From Pseudomonas fragi (GTDB taxonomy: Bacteria; Pseudomonadota; Gammaproteobacteria; Pseudomonadales; Pseudomonadaceae), in the NCBI RefSeq assembly GCF_900105835.1, contig NZ_LT629783.1:1984001-2048000 (forward strand): DNA of 64,000 nucleotides. The letters run 5' to 3'. The notes under the pieces were generated by a model that saw only the letters and a program-made list of their open reading frames with translations, made no database searches and was not told where the DNA came from. The first letter of the stretch is position 1, and the number at the start of each line of letters is the position of its first letter. This document shows, one piece after another, positions 16,650-31,411 of this stretch. The position numbers and the translations under genes were made by a program.

Positions 16650-17495
16650 TTAGGCACTTAGCGCCTTTGCGTGATGACGCAAGTGGTCATCGATGAAACT
16701 GGCGATGAAGAAATAGCTATGGTCGTAGCCCGGTTGCAGACGCAAGGTCAGCGGGTAATCGGCCAGTTTGGCAGCCTGTTGCAGCACTTCAGGCTTGAGC
16801 TGAACGGCCAGGAAGTCATCGCGATCGCCCTGATCGACCAGCAAAGGCAGTTTTTCACTGGCTTCGCCAATCAGCACACTGGCATCCCACTCACGCCAGC
16901 GCGCACGTTCTTCACCCAGGTAATGGCTGAATGCCTTTTGCCCCCAGGGGCAATCCATCGGATTGCTGATCGGGGCAAAGGCCGACACGGACTGATAGCG
17001 TCCGGGATTGCGCAACGCACACATCAGCGCACCGTGCCCGCCCATCGAGTGCCCGCTGATACCGCGTTTTTGTGAAGCCGGGAAATGCGCCTCGACCAGG
17101 TCGGGCAATTCCTGAACGACATAATCATGCATCCGATAATGCTGAGCCCAAGGCTCCTGGGATGCGTTCAGGTAAAAACCGGCGCCAAGGCCAAAGTCCC
17201 AGGCGCCCTGCGGGTCATCAGGTACACCGTCGCCACGGGGGCTGGTGTCCGGCGCCACAATGATCAGCCCCAGCTCGGCGGCCATCTTCATCGCGCCGGC
17301 CTTGTGCATGAAGTTCTCGTCGGTGCAGGTCAAACCCGACAGCCAGTACAGCACCGGCAACTTTGCGCCCTGCTCCGCTTGTGGCGGCAGGTACACGGCA
17401 AACACCATGTCACAACCCAGCACGTGCGAGCGATGCTTGTAACGCTTGTGCCATCCGCCAAAGCTCTTCTGGCAGGAGATATTTTCCAATGTCAT
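16650..17495 (-). CDS. fghA: S-formylglutathione hydrolase
   Basis: Esterase-D-type hydrolase of 281 residues that splits S-formylglutathione into formate and glutathione, the last step of glutathione-dependent formaldehyde removal. Nucleophile Ser lies in GHSMGGHGA; the family start is MTLENISCQKSFGGWHKRYKHRS. Open reading continues 22 codons upstream into a REP element, but ATG at 17495 is chosen because GGAGA stands 11 bases before it and the family begins there. It follows frmA with a REPIN between. Confidence 0.94.
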   Translation of the reverse strand: MTLENISCQKSFGGWHKRYKHRSHVLGCDMVFAVYLPPQAEQGAKLPVLYWLSGLTCTDENFMHKAGAMKMAAELGLIIVAPDTSPRGDGVPDDPQGAWDFGLGAGFYLNASQEPWAQHYRMHDYVVQELPDLVEAHFPASQKRGISGHSMGGHGALMCALRNPGRYQSVSAFAPISNPMDCPWGQKAFSHYLGEERARWREWDASVLIGEASEKLPLLVDQGDRDDFLAVQLKPEVLQQAAKLADYPLTLRLQPGYDHSYFFIASFIDDHLRHHAKALSA

Positions 17496-17530
17496 GGGCA
17501 GCTCCAGACTGCAAGAAAAACACCACTCCT

Positions 17531-17615
17531 GTGGGAGCGGGCTTGCTCGCGATGCAGACAACTCGGTCTTTCAGTCAAGCCGGGTAACTGCAATCGCGAG
17601 CAAGCCCGCTCCCAC
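17531..17615. repeat. REPIN (GTGGGAGCGGGCTTGCTCGCGA family) between frmA and fghA
   Basis: Two inverted REP arms, at 17531-17553 and 17593-17615, able to form one long hairpin. Same family at 19787, 53211 and 58342. Confidence 0.92.
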
Positions 17616-17650
17616 AGGGGTTTAGCGGTGTTTAGACTTACCGCTGTTAA

Positions 17651-18805
<1,155 letters not shown>

Positions 18806-18815
18806 TCAGCGCTGA
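18806..18815. promoter_or_regulatory. Palindrome in the frmA/LysR divergent promoter
   Basis: TCAGCGCTGA, perfect 10-base palindrome in the 108-base gap, followed by ATTAATAAT; a candidate LysR-type binding site for the adjacent regulator. Confidence 0.35.
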
Positions 18816-18871
18816 GTGATTAATAATCCGGGCAAAAGCAAAACATTATTGCTATTCAGGGATAATCAACC

Positions 18872-19777
18872 ATGAATGAGAACCGCTGGGAAGGTATAGA
18901 CGAATTTGTCGCCGTGGCCGAGTGCGGCCAATTCACTGCGGCGGCCGAGCGCCTGGGCGTCTCTTCATCCCATATCAGCCGTCAGGTGGCGCGCCTGGAA
19001 GAACGGTTGCAAACCCGCCTGTTTTATCGCAGTACCCGCAAGGTCACGCTGACCGAAGCCGGGCAAACCTTTTTGCAGCACTGCCAGCGCCTGCAAGATG
19101 GCCGCGAAGAAGCGCTGCGGGCCATTGGTGACCTGGCCAGCGAGCCCAAAGGCATGCTGCGCATGACCTGCGCAGTGGCTTATGGCGAGCGTTTTATCGT
19201 GCCTCTGGTCACACGCTTTATGGGCCTGTACCCGCAGTTGCGGGTCGATATAGAACTGAGCAACCGCCCGCTGGATCTGGTGCATGAAAGCCTTGACCTG
19301 GCGATTCGCCTGGGCCGCTTGCAGGACTCAAGGCTGGTGGCCACGCGGCTTGCCCCCAGACGCATGTATATGTGCGCCTCGCCTTCGTATCTGGAACGCT
19401 ATGGTCGGCCCCATAGCCTGTCGGAACTGAGCCGGCACAACTGTCTGATTGGCAGTTCCGACCTGTGGCAATTGCAGCAGGATGGTCGCGAATTTTCGCA
19501 ACGGGTGCAGGGGAACTGGCGCTGCAACAGCGGGCAGGCGGTGCTGGATGCTGCGTTGCAGGGGGTAGGGCTGTGTCAGTTACCGGACTATTACGTGCTG
19601 GAGCATTTGAAGAGCGGAGCGCTGGTGTCCTTGCTCGACACCCACCAGCCGCCCAACACGGCCGTGTGGGCGCTTTACCCGCAACAGCGGCACCTGTCGC
19701 CCAAGGTCAGAAAATTGGTGGATTATTTGAAGGAAGGCTTGGCCAAGCGGGAGGAATATCAGGAGAGGGTGCAGTAG
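18872..19777 (+). CDS. LysR-family regulator, GfnR-like
   Basis: LysR-type protein of 301 residues with an N-terminal helix-turn-helix (FTAAAERLGVSSSHISRQVARLE) and a C-terminal effector domain of CrgA/AaeR type. In P. aeruginosa the regulator divergent from adhC-fghA is GfnR, an activator of glutathione-dependent formaldehyde removal; the same position here makes it the likely orthologue (inference from synteny). The ATG follows GGGATAATCAACC, so the ribosome site is weak. Its 3' end is followed at once by a REPIN. Confidence 0.85.
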   Translation: MNENRWEGIDEFVAVAECGQFTAAAERLGVSSSHISRQVARLEERLQTRLFYRSTRKVTLTEAGQTFLQHCQRLQDGREEALRAIGDLASEPKGMLRMTCAVAYGERFIVPLVTRFMGLYPQLRVDIELSNRPLDLVHESLDLAIRLGRLQDSRLVATRLAPRRMYMCASPSYLERYGRPHSLSELSRHNCLIGSSDLWQLQQDGREFSQRVQGNWRCNSGQAVLDAALQGVGLCQLPDYYVLEHLKSGALVSLLDTHQPPNTAVWALYPQQRHLSPKVRKLVDYLKEGLAKREEYQERVQ

Positions 19778-19786
19778 TTTTTAACA

Positions 19787-19873
19787 GTGGGAGCGGGCTT
19801 GCTCGCGATGCAGACGACTCGGTCTGTCAGGCAAACCGAGGTGACACCATCGCGAGCAAGCCCGCTCCCACAA
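19787..19873. repeat. REPIN between the LysR-type gene and ispD
   Basis: Inverted arms at 19787-19809 and 19850-19873 of the GTGGGAGCGGGCTTGC family, in the gap between convergent genes. Confidence 0.92.
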
Positions 19874-19892
19874 GAACCTCAGCAGGTTCTGA

Positions 19893-20597
19893 TCAGCGGT
19901 TCGCCCAACGCAACCGCAGCCATTCAAGGTCTTCCGGGCGAGTGACCTTGATATTGTCCGAGCGCCCTTCAATCAGGCGTGGCGCCAGCCCTGCCCACTC
20001 CATCGCAGAGGACTCGTCGGTGATGGTCGCATCGGCCACCAGGCTGTCCGCCAAGGCGCGGTGCAAGGCTCCCAGGCGGAACATCTGCGGCGTATACGCC
20101 TGCCAGATCAAGCTGCGATCAATGGTTTCAACCGCACGGCCGTTTTTGTCCACGCGCTTGAGCGTGTCTCGCGCAGGAACGGCCAACAAACCACCTACGG
20201 GGTCGTCAGCCAATTCACTCAGCAGTTTGTTGAGGTCTTCCTGAGACAGGTTCGGTCGCGCGGCATCGTGGACCAGCACCCAGTCATCATCTGCCGCGCC
20301 TTGCGCATGCAGGTGCAACAACGCATTGAGTACTGAATCGGCACGCTCGCGCCCGCCATCGACCCGCACCACACGGGGGTCGCCAGCACACGGCAGGGAC
20401 GGCCAGAAAGGGTCATCAAACGCGACACTGACCACCAGCCCCTTGAGGCCCGGATGGTCGAGAAAACAGCTGATGCTGTGTTCCAGAATACTGCGCCCGC
20501 CCAACTGCAAATATTGCTTGGGACGGTCCGCGGCCATACGGGCACCCACACCCGCGGCAGGAATCACGGCCCAAAAGGCCGGTGACGAAAAACTCAT
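19893..20597 (-). CDS. ispD: IspD, 2-C-methyl-D-erythritol 4-phosphate cytidylyltransferase
   Basis: MEP-pathway cytidylyltransferase of 234 residues. CTP loop: IPAAGVGARMAADRPKQYL; VHDAARPNL and TPQMFR are conserved. It overlaps ftsB by 4 bases. In Pseudomonas ispD is separated from ispF, as here. Confidence 0.96.
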   Translation of the reverse strand: MSFSSPAFWAVIPAAGVGARMAADRPKQYLQLGGRSILEHSISCFLDHPGLKGLVVSVAFDDPFWPSLPCAGDPRVVRVDGGRERADSVLNALLHLHAQGAADDDWVLVHDAARPNLSQEDLNKLLSELADDPVGGLLAVPARDTLKRVDKNGRAVETIDRSLIWQAYTPQMFRLGALHRALADSLVADATITDESSAMEWAGLAPRLIEGRSDNIKVTRPEDLEWLRLRWANR

Positions 20598-20872
20598 TGG
20601 GCCAACTGATAGAGGGTTTCACCCTCTTTGATCATGCCCAACTCATGGCGAGCACGCTCTTCAACGGTCTCCATGCCTTTTTTCAACTCGAGTACTTCCG
20701 CATCCAGCACGCGGTTGCGCTCAAGCAGAATTTCGTTTTCAGCACGCTGATCGGCTATTTGCTGGGTCAGGTCAGTCACCTGCGCCAAACTGCCATTACC
20801 CACCCACAGGCGATACTGCAGGCCTGCCAGCAGCAAGAGCAAGATAAGAAACAACCAATTGGGACTGCGCAT
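20594..20872 (-). CDS. ftsB: FtsB, cell division protein
   Basis: Bitopic division protein of 92 residues, partner of FtsL and FtsQ. An N-terminal membrane helix (LFLILLLLLAGLQYRLWVG) is followed by a coiled coil (LTQQIADQRAENEILLER..) and the conserved EERARHELGMI segment. It stands between eno and ispD, the standard gammaproteobacterial place. Confidence 0.95.
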   Translation of the reverse strand: MRSPNWLFLILLLLLAGLQYRLWVGNGSLAQVTDLTQQIADQRAENEILLERNRVLDAEVLELKKGMETVEERARHELGMIKEGETLYQLAQ

Positions 20873-20932
20873 CGAATATCAGGTATCCAGTGAAAAGACA
20901 GCCATGCCGACAAACGTAAACAACGAATAGTA

Positions 20933-20956
20933 CAAAGCCTGGACGAACCAGGCTTG
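20933..20956 (-). terminator. Hairpin downstream of eno
   Basis: AAGCCTGG/CCAGGCTT stem with a short loop, followed by TTTGTA on the minus strand; a weak terminator before ftsB. Confidence 0.45.
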
Positions 20957-21040
20957 TATACAGAAGCATCAGATTAGTGTCAAAAGACCCGACTTGGCGA
21001 ATTTTCCGACACTGCCTGCTGACTTTTTACCATTAAGTAC

Positions 21041-22465
<1,425 letters not shown>

Positions 22466-22483
22466 TTACCGGAGAAACGAGGA

Positions 22484-24987
<2,504 letters not shown>

Positions 24988-25238
24988 TTAAAGCGGTCAG
25001 AGCCGCCGGGGAAAGCGAAGGAAGGCCGAAGCCCCCAATCACCAGCATTAGTCACAGTGCACCTTTTGAAAAACTGCTGCGTTGGAACAGACCGATGGCA
25101 ACCACCGGTTCGATACAAGCCATACATTTTTTTAAAATCGCCCAGCAAAGACTGCTTGGTAATCGGCAACGTCTGTAATTCTGGTGAATCCACAGAAGTT
25201 GTATCAAGAAGGGAGCGTAGTCTACCGGAAACCCCCTT

Positions 25239-26555
25239 TCAGCTCAAACCTTGATCGCTCGAAGTTGGCAGCCACTGCAATTGCCAGCGTCCACAGGGGC
25301 TTGAGTCCAGTCCCTGGAGGTTTGCCACGGCCAATAACTGCCCGTTTCGGTACACAAGCGGCAATCTGCCACGGGCGAACAACGGCACGCCACTCTCATT
25401 GAGCAGACGCTTGAGGTCGCGATGGCCACGCGAGGGCAGCGTCATCACTTCGCCTCCTTGACGATAGCTCACCTGCAGGGCGCCATCCGGAATATCCCCG
25501 ACAAAGCGCACCCGGCCATTACCCGGCAGTACCAGCGCCTGCTCGGGCTGCCCCCAGGGCACGGGCGCAACCGGCTGGCGCAGCCAGTCGCCGGACAACC
25601 ACCAGATGCGCCCTGCTGCGCGATGCAGCTCACCCTCGGCAAGCTTCCAGACCGGCCGGGCATCGTCGCGGGCATCGCGCAGCGCTTCCCAGCCCGCCCA
25701 ATGGTCGGTGTCCGGCAGCGAGGTAAACGTCGCCAGCCAGTGACGCAAGGCATTGCGCTGCCGGGCAGGTGACAGGCTGGCGAGGGTGGCCAGTTCCAGG
25801 GAGGGCAAGCCAAGCCAGGCAAACTCGCCGGCAGAGCCCGCAGCGTGCAGATCCTGCCGGGCCAGTTCGTCCAGCAGACCCTGCGCCTCGGCGCAGTGCG
25901 CCGCGCTGCGGGCCATGCTGGCGGCGGCCTGGGGCCAGCGTCGAAGCAGGCCCGGAAAGACTTCATGGCGCAGGAAGTTGCGGGAAAAATCTGTCTGAGT
26001 GTTGGAAGGGTCTTCAATCCAGCTCAGCCCTTGCTCTCGGGCGTATGCCTCAAGCTGGGCGCGGGACACGTCCAGCAAGGGCCGGCACAGGTGCCCTGCC
26101 CCCAGGCGACGCTGGCGCGGCATGGCCGCCAGACCACTGACCCCTGCCCCGCGCAACAGTCGAAACAGTAGCGTTTCGGCCTGATCGTCGCGGTGCTGCC
26201 CAACCAGCAGCACCTCTGCGGCAGCGGTGAGCGCCGCAAACGCCTGGTAGCGCGCATCCCGGGCGGCACGCTCGACACTTGCACCCGCTTGCACCTGCAC
26301 GCGAATCACCTGCAAGGGCACCCCCAGCCCGTCACACAGTGCCTGGCAATGGGCCGGCCACGCATCAGCCTCCGCCTGGAGACCATGATGGACATGGACA
26401 GCGGTAATGGGCGGTATTGAATGGGTTTGACGCAATTGAACGAGAAGGTGCAGCAGGACGGTCGAGTCCAGGCCGCCGGAGAGCGCGACGTGCCAGGCCT
26501 TGGCGTTGCGCCAGGGTTTTAAGACCTGGAAAAGTAGAGCTGGCATGTCGGCCAT
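25239..26555 (-). CDS. tilS: TilS, tRNA(Ile)-lysidine synthase
   Basis: Enzyme of 438 residues that makes lysidine at C34 of tRNA-Ile(CAU), so that AUA is read as isoleucine. The PP-loop reads ALSGGLDSTVLL; HVHHGL and GQHRDDQAETLLFRLLRG are typical. The frame is open 25 codons upstream into a repeat, but the ATG at 26555 is chosen; its ribosome site GAGGGG lies within the repeat. A second ATG three codons later is possible. Downstream of accA in the same direction. Confidence 0.95.
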   Translation of the reverse strand: MADMPALLFQVLKPWRNAKAWHVALSGGLDSTVLLHLLVQLRQTHSIPPITAVHVHHGLQAEADAWPAHCQALCDGLGVPLQVIRVQVQAGASVERAARDARYQAFAALTAAAEVLLVGQHRDDQAETLLFRLLRGAGVSGLAAMPRQRRLGAGHLCRPLLDVSRAQLEAYAREQGLSWIEDPSNTQTDFSRNFLRHEVFPGLLRRWPQAAASMARSAAHCAEAQGLLDELARQDLHAAGSAGEFAWLGLPSLELATLASLSPARQRNALRHWLATFTSLPDTDHWAGWEALRDARDDARPVWKLAEGELHRAAGRIWWLSGDWLRQPVAPVPWGQPEQALVLPGNGRVRFVGDIPDGALQVSYRQGGEVMTLPSRGHRDLKRLLNESGVPLFARGRLPLVYRNGQLLAVANLQGLDSSPCGRWQLQWLPTSSDQGLS

Positions 26556-26560
26556 CAAAA

Positions 26561-26672
26561 GCCCCTCACCCTGGCCCTCTCCCAAAGGGAGAGGGAACTG
26601 GCCGTATGCGGTAGCGAGAACACCACCCATCAGCCCCCTCTCCCTCCGGGAGAGGGTTGGGGTGAGGGTCAG
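26561..26672. repeat. Palindromic repeat pair (CCCTCACCC..CTCTCCC family) between accA and tilS
   Basis: Two arms, each itself a hairpin (CCCTCTCCC-AAA-GGGAGAGGG and CCCTCTCCC-TCC-GGGAGAGGG), in inverted orientation with CCCCTCACC / GGTGAGGG ends. A different REP family from the GTGGGAGC type. Confidence 0.88.
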
Positions 26673-26679
26673 CTTTTAA

Positions 26680-27627
26680 TCAGAGACCGTAGCTCATCAA
26701 ACGATCATAACGACGCTTGAGCAGGGCTTCGTGATCCAGCTTCTTGAGCATGTCGAGCTGGGAAATCAGATCGGCACGAATGCTCGCAGAAGCCGCTGCC
26801 GGGTCACGATGCGCGCCGCCCAATGGCTCGCCAATCACCTTGTCGACGATGCCCAGGCCTTTGAGACGCTCGGCGGTGATGCCCATCGCTTCAGCAGCAT
26901 CCGGCGCTTTTTCGGCGGTTTTCCACAGAATCGAGGCACAACCTTCCGGCGAGATCACCGCGTAGGTCGAGTACTGCAGCATGTTCAACTGGTCGCATAC
27001 GCCAATGGCCAATGCACCGCCCGAACCGCCTTCGCCGATAACAGTAGCGATGATCGGGGTTTTCAGGCGCGACATGACACGCAGGTTCCAGGCAATGGCT
27101 TCGCTCTGGTTGCGCTCTTCAGCGTCGATACCCGGGTAAGCACCCGGCGTGTCGATAAAGGTCAGGATCGGCATTTTGAAGCGCTCGGCCATTTCCATCA
27201 AACGGCAGGCCTTGCGATAGCCTTCAGGGCGCGGCATACCGAAGTTGCGGCGCACCTTCTCACGCACTTCACGGCCTTTCTGGTGACCAATCACCATCAC
27301 AGGCTGATCGTCCAGACGGGCAATACCGCCAACGATGGCAGCATCATCGGCAAAGTGGCGGTCGCCATGCAGCTCATCGAACTCGGTGAAGATGTGATCG
27401 ATGTAGTCCAGCGTGTAGGGACGGCGCGGATGACGGGCCAAACGGGCAATCTGCCAGCTGGTCAGCTTGCCGAAAATATCTTCAGTCAGCGTTTTGCTTT
27501 TGTCTTGCAGACGAGAGATTTCATCGCTGATATTCAGCGAATTGTCATTACCAACCAAGCGCAACTCTTCGATTTTGGCTTGCAGGTCAGCAATCGGCTG
27601 TTCGAAATCAAGAAAATTCGGGTTCAT
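26680..27627 (-). CDS. accA: AccA, acetyl-CoA carboxylase carboxyltransferase alpha subunit
   Basis: Carboxyltransferase alpha of 315 residues; with AccD it transfers CO2 from biotin to acetyl-CoA to make malonyl-CoA. It begins [26 protein letters not shown] and [10 protein letters not shown] are the crotonase-fold signatures. The ATG two codons inside the open frame is the family start. It follows dnaE on the same strand with a 184-base gap that shows a weak GTCAGG/CCTGAC hairpin but no gene. Confidence 0.97.
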   Translation of the reverse strand: MNPNFLDFEQPIADLQAKIEELRLVGNDNSLNISDEISRLQDKSKTLTEDIFGKLTSWQIARLARHPRRPYTLDYIDHIFTEFDELHGDRHFADDAAIVGGIARLDDQPVMVIGHQKGREVREKVRRNFGMPRPEGYRKACRLMEMAERFKMPILTFIDTPGAYPGIDAEERNQSEAIAWNLRVMSRLKTPIIATVIGEGGSGGALAIGVCDQLNMLQYSTYAVISPEGCASILWKTAEKAPDAAEAMGITAERLKGLGIVDKVIGEPLGGAHRDPAAASASIRADLISQLDMLKKLDHEALLKRRYDRLMSYGL

Positions 27628-27811
27628 AAGCATCCGTCTTGGGTCGGCGGCAAAGCATGCCAGAAGGTCAAAAGCCCAGCATTTGCTGGCGTTTCGTACC
27701 GAACTGGGGCAGCCGGTTGATCTGTATCGCGCCTACCTTAAGGGACAGGCGCTCTCAGGTCGAGATTAAAAATTCAGGTCGAGGTCAGGGCGCAGCTAGG
27801 GCACCTGACCG

Positions 27812-30800
27812 TCAACGGTATTGGAGGAAGACGTTGTCTCGCCCGAACTGGTCACGCAGGGCTTGAATCAAGCTGTCCGCCGGATCGATCCGCCAGGTCT
27901 CGCCAAACTGCAGCATGGCCTTGGCCTCTTCGCCGGTGTACTCCATCGTGATGGGGCAGGCACCGCGATGTTTCTTCAGCAGCTCGCCCAGATTGCGCAG
28001 TTGCTCACCCTTGAGCACATCGCGGCTGACTTTCAGGCGCAAGCTCTCGGCCAGGCTGGTACGCGCATCTTCCATGCTCATCACGCGCTTGACCCGCAGG
28101 CGCAGACCACCGGAAAAGTCGTCATTACTGACCTCGCCTTCCACCACCACCATCGCGTCGGTCTGCAACAGCGACTGCGCCGAATGGAACGCCTCGGCAA
28201 ACAACGAAGCCTCAATGCGCGCCGAGCGGTCGTCGAGGGTGATAAAGCCCATCTTGTCGCCTTTTTTGTTCTTCATCACCCGCAACGCAATAATCATCCC
28301 GGCAACGGTCTGGGTATCACGGGCAGGCTTGAGATCAATAATGCGCTGACGGGCAAAGCGGCGAATTTCACCTTCGTACTCGTCAATCGGATGACCGGTC
28401 AGGTACAGGCCCAGCGTGTCCTTCTCGCCTTTGAGTCGCTCCTTGAGCGTCAGTTCCCTGGCCTTGCGGTGGTTGGCATAGACGTCCGCATCGGCCTCGA
28501 CGAACAAGCCGCCAAACAGGTCGGCGTGGCCGCTGTCATGGGTGCGCGCAGTTTGTTCAGCTGCCTTGATCGCTTCTTCCAGCGCCGACAGCAACACCGC
28601 ACGGTTCTGATCGATGTTGGCTTGCCAGGCCTTGGGCTCGTCATGGAAAAACGGCCCCAGGCGGTCAAGGGCACCGCTACGGATCAGGCCATCAAGAGTA
28701 CGCTTGTTGATACGCTTGAGATCAACCCGGGCGCAGAAATCGAACAAATCCTTGAACGGGCCGTCCTGACGCGCCTCGGTAATTGCCTCGACCGGCCCCT
28801 CGCCCACCCCCTTGATCGCCCCAAGACCATAAATGATCCGGCCTTCATCGTTTACCGTGAACTTGAACTCGGAGGCATTTACATCCGGCGCATCGAGACG
28901 CAGCTTCATGCTGCGAATCTCTTCGATCAGGATCACCACCTTGTCGGTGTTGTGCATATCCGCCGACAGTACCGCGGCCATAAACGGTGCCGGGTAATGG
29001 GTTTTCAACCAGGCAGTCTGGTACGACACCAGACCGTAGGCTGCGGAGTGGGATTTGTTAAAGCCATAACCGGCGAATTTTTCCACCAGGTCAAAAATGT
29101 TACCCGCCAGGTCCGCGTCAATATTGTTGTTGGCGCAACCTTCGATGAAACCGCCACGTTGCTTGGCCATTTCTTCGGGTTTTTTCTTGCCCATGGCCCG
29201 ACGCAGCATGTCAGCGCCGCCAAGGGTGTACCCGGCCATGACCTGGGCAATCTGCATCACCTGTTCCTGATACAGGATGATGCCGTAGGTCGGGGCCAAT
29301 ACGGGCTTGAGGCCTTCGTACTGATAGTCCGAGTGCGGGTACGCCAGTTCGGCGCGGCCGTGCTTACGGTTGATAAAGTCATCAACCATGCCTGACTGCA
29401 GCGGGCCCGGACGGAACAGGGCCACCAGTGCGATCAAGTCTTCCAGGCAGTCGGGCTTGAGCTTTTTGATCAGCTCTTTCATGCCCCGCGACTCAAGCTG
29501 GAACACCGCGGTGGTCTCGGCCTTTTGCAGCAACTGGTAGGTCGGTTTGTCGTCCAGCGGGATAAAGGCGATATCCAGCGGCGGCTCATCGACCTTGGCA
29601 CGATCGCGGTTGATGGTTTTCAGCGCCCAGTCGATCACCGTCAGGGTTCGCAGACCGAGGAAGTCGAACTTCACCAGGCCAGCCGACTCAACGTCATCCT
29701 TGTCGAACTGGGTTACCAGGCCACCGCCCTCTTCGTCGCAATAAATCGGCGAGAAGTCGGTCAGTTTGGTCGGCGCGATAACCACACCACCGGCGTGCTT
29801 GCCGACGTTACGCACAACGCCTTCAAGCTTGCGGGCCATTTCCCAGATTTCCGCAGCCTCTTCATCGACCTTGATAAAGTCGCGCAGGATTTCTTCCTGC
29901 TCGAAGGCTTTTTCCAGGGTCATGCCCACTTCAAACGGAATCATCTTCGACAGACGGTCCGCCAGGCCGTAGGACTTGCCCTGCACCCGCGCCACGTCAC
30001 GGATAACCGCCTTCGCGGCCATCGAACCGAAGGTGATGATCTGGCTTACTGCGTTGCGGCCGTATTTTTCGGCCACATATTCAATTACCCGGTCGCGACC
30101 ATCCATGCAGAAGTCGACGTCGAAGTCGGGCATCGATACCCGTTCCGGGTTAAGGAAACGTTCGAACAGCAGGTCGTATTCCAGTGGGTCAAGGTCGGTA
30201 ATCTTCTGCACATAGGCCACCAGCGATCCGGCACCCGACCCACGGCCCGGCCCTACCGGTACGCCGTTGCTCTTGGCCCACTGGATAAAGTCCATCACGA
30301 TCAGGAAGTAACCGGGGAAGCCCATCTGGATGATGATATCCAGCTCGAAATTCAGCCGGTCGACATACACCTGACGCTTGGTGTCGTAATCCTCGGTGGT
30401 GTCCCTGGGCAGCAGAACGTTCAGGCGCTCTTCCAGGCCATCAAACGACACCTTGCGAAAATACTCATCGATGGTCATGCCATCGGGGATCGGGAAGTTG
30501 GGCAAAAAGTGCGTACCCAGCTTCACTTCGATATTGCAGCGCTTGGCAATTTCGACCGTGTTTGCCAGCGCCTCGGGCAAGTCACTGAACAGCTCGGCCA
30601 TTTCCTCGGCGCTTTTCAGATATTGCTGATCGCTGTAATTCTTGGAGCGGCGCGGGTCATCCAGCGCGCGGCCTTCACCAATGCAAACGCGGGTTTCGTG
30701 GGCTTCAAAGTCCTGCTGCTTGATAAAGCGCACATCGTTGGTCGCCACCAGCGGCGCGCCAATCTTGTCTGCAAGGGCCACAGCTGCATGCAGGTGCTCT

Positions 30801-31333
30801 TCGTCATTGGGACGCTTGGTGCGCTGCACTTCGAGATAGAAGCGGTCAGGGAATACCGCCATCCATTCGCGGGCCAGGGCCTCGGCTTCTTCAGTGTTGC
30901 CACTGATCAGCGCGACACCGATCTCGCCCTCCTTGGCTGCCGACAGCATGATCAGGCCATCTGCGGCCTCGGCGACCCATTCGCGCTCAATGATCACCTG
31001 GCCATTGCGCTGGCCATCGATGTAACCACGGGAAATCAGCTCAGTGAGGTTGCGATAACCCAAAGGGTTCATCGCCAGCAGGCTGATACGGCTGAGGGGG
31101 TTTTCCGGGTCCTTGTTCGACAGCCACAGGTCTGCGCCACTGATCGGCTTGATCCCGCCGCCCATCGCCGCCTTATAGAACTTGACCAGGGAGCACATGT
31201 TGTTTTGATCAGTCACCGCGACGGCAGGCATATTCATGCCGGCCAGGGTCTTGATCAGCGGTTTGATCCGCACCAGGCCATCGACCAGGGAGTATTCAGT
31301 GTGCAGGCGCAGGTGAACGAATGAAGCCGGCAT
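27812..31333 (-). CDS. dnaE: DnaE, DNA polymerase III alpha subunit
   Basis: Replicative polymerase alpha of 1173 residues, of the DnaE1 type. The N-terminal PHP domain begins FVHLRLHTEYSLVDG; the palm has MPDFDVDFCMDGR (two catalytic Asp, about residue 400) and GPGRGSGAGSLVAY; the C-terminal part has HhH and OB-fold regions (RINKRTLDGLIRSGAL; TVAGMIIALRVMKNKKG). It is followed by accA and preceded by rnhB with a hairpin between. Confidence 0.98.
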   Translation of the reverse strand: MPASFVHLRLHTEYSLVDGLVRIKPLIKTLAGMNMPAVAVTDQNNMCSLVKFYKAAMGGGIKPISGADLWLSNKDPENPLSRISLLAMNPLGYRNLTELISRGYIDGQRNGQVIIEREWVAEAADGLIMLSAAKEGEIGVALISGNTEEAEALAREWMAVFPDRFYLEVQRTKRPNDEEHLHAAVALADKIGAPLVATNDVRFIKQQDFEAHETRVCIGEGRALDDPRRSKNYSDQQYLKSAEEMAELFSDLPEALANTVEIAKRCNIEVKLGTHFLPNFPIPDGMTIDEYFRKVSFDGLEERLNVLLPRDTTEDYDTKRQVYVDRLNFELDIIIQMGFPGYFLIVMDFIQWAKSNGVPVGPGRGSGAGSLVAYVQKITDLDPLEYDLLFERFLNPERVSMPDFDVDFCMDGRDRVIEYVAEKYGRNAVSQIITFGSMAAKAVIRDVARVQGKSYGLADRLSKMIPFEVGMTLEKAFEQEEILRDFIKVDEEAAEIWEMARKLEGVVRNVGKHAGGVVIAPTKLTDFSPIYCDEEGGGLVTQFDKDDVESAGLVKFDFLGLRTLTVIDWALKTINRDRAKVDEPPLDIAFIPLDDKPTYQLLQKAETTAVFQLESRGMKELIKKLKPDCLEDLIALVALFRPGPLQSGMVDDFINRKHGRAELAYPHSDYQYEGLKPVLAPTYGIILYQEQVMQIAQVMAGYTLGGADMLRRAMGKKKPEEMAKQRGGFIEGCANNNIDADLAGNIFDLVEKFAGYGFNKSHSAAYGLVSYQTAWLKTHYPAPFMAAVLSADMHNTDKVVILIEEIRSMKLRLDAPDVNASEFKFTVNDEGRIIYGLGAIKGVGEGPVEAITEARQDGPFKDLFDFCARVDLKRINKRTLDGLIRSGALDRLGPFFHDEPKAWQANIDQNRAVLLSALEEAIKAAEQTARTHDSGHADLFGGLFVEADADVYANHRKARELTLKERLKGEKDTLGLYLTGHPIDEYEGEIRRFARQRIIDLKPARDTQTVAGMIIALRVMKNKKGDKMGFITLDDRSARIEASLFAEAFHSAQSLLQTDAMVVVEGEVSNDDFSGGLRLRVKRVMSMEDARTSLAESLRLKVSRDVLKGEQLRNLGELLKKHRGACPITMEYTGEEAKAMLQFGETWRIDPADSLIQALRDQFGRDNVFLQYR

Positions 31334-31365
31334 GGTGATCCTGTCTATAAGCTTTGAGAAACAAC

Positions 31366-31389
31366 AAGGCCCGGATTGTACCGGGCCTT
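31366..31389 (-). terminator. Hairpin between rnhB and dnaE
   Basis: AAGGCCCGG-TACAAT-CCGGGCCTT, 9-bp perfect stem, followed by GTTGTTT on the minus strand. The loop is itself a plausible -10 hexamer (TACAAT), so terminator and promoter roles are both open. Confidence 0.5.
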
Positions 31390-31411
31390 GGCAAAAACAT
31401 CAGCCTTATGG

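Noticed and set aside
29525..31324. 599-codon open frame opposite dnaE
   Set aside because: Shadow of dnaE; no recognisable domain or ribosome site.
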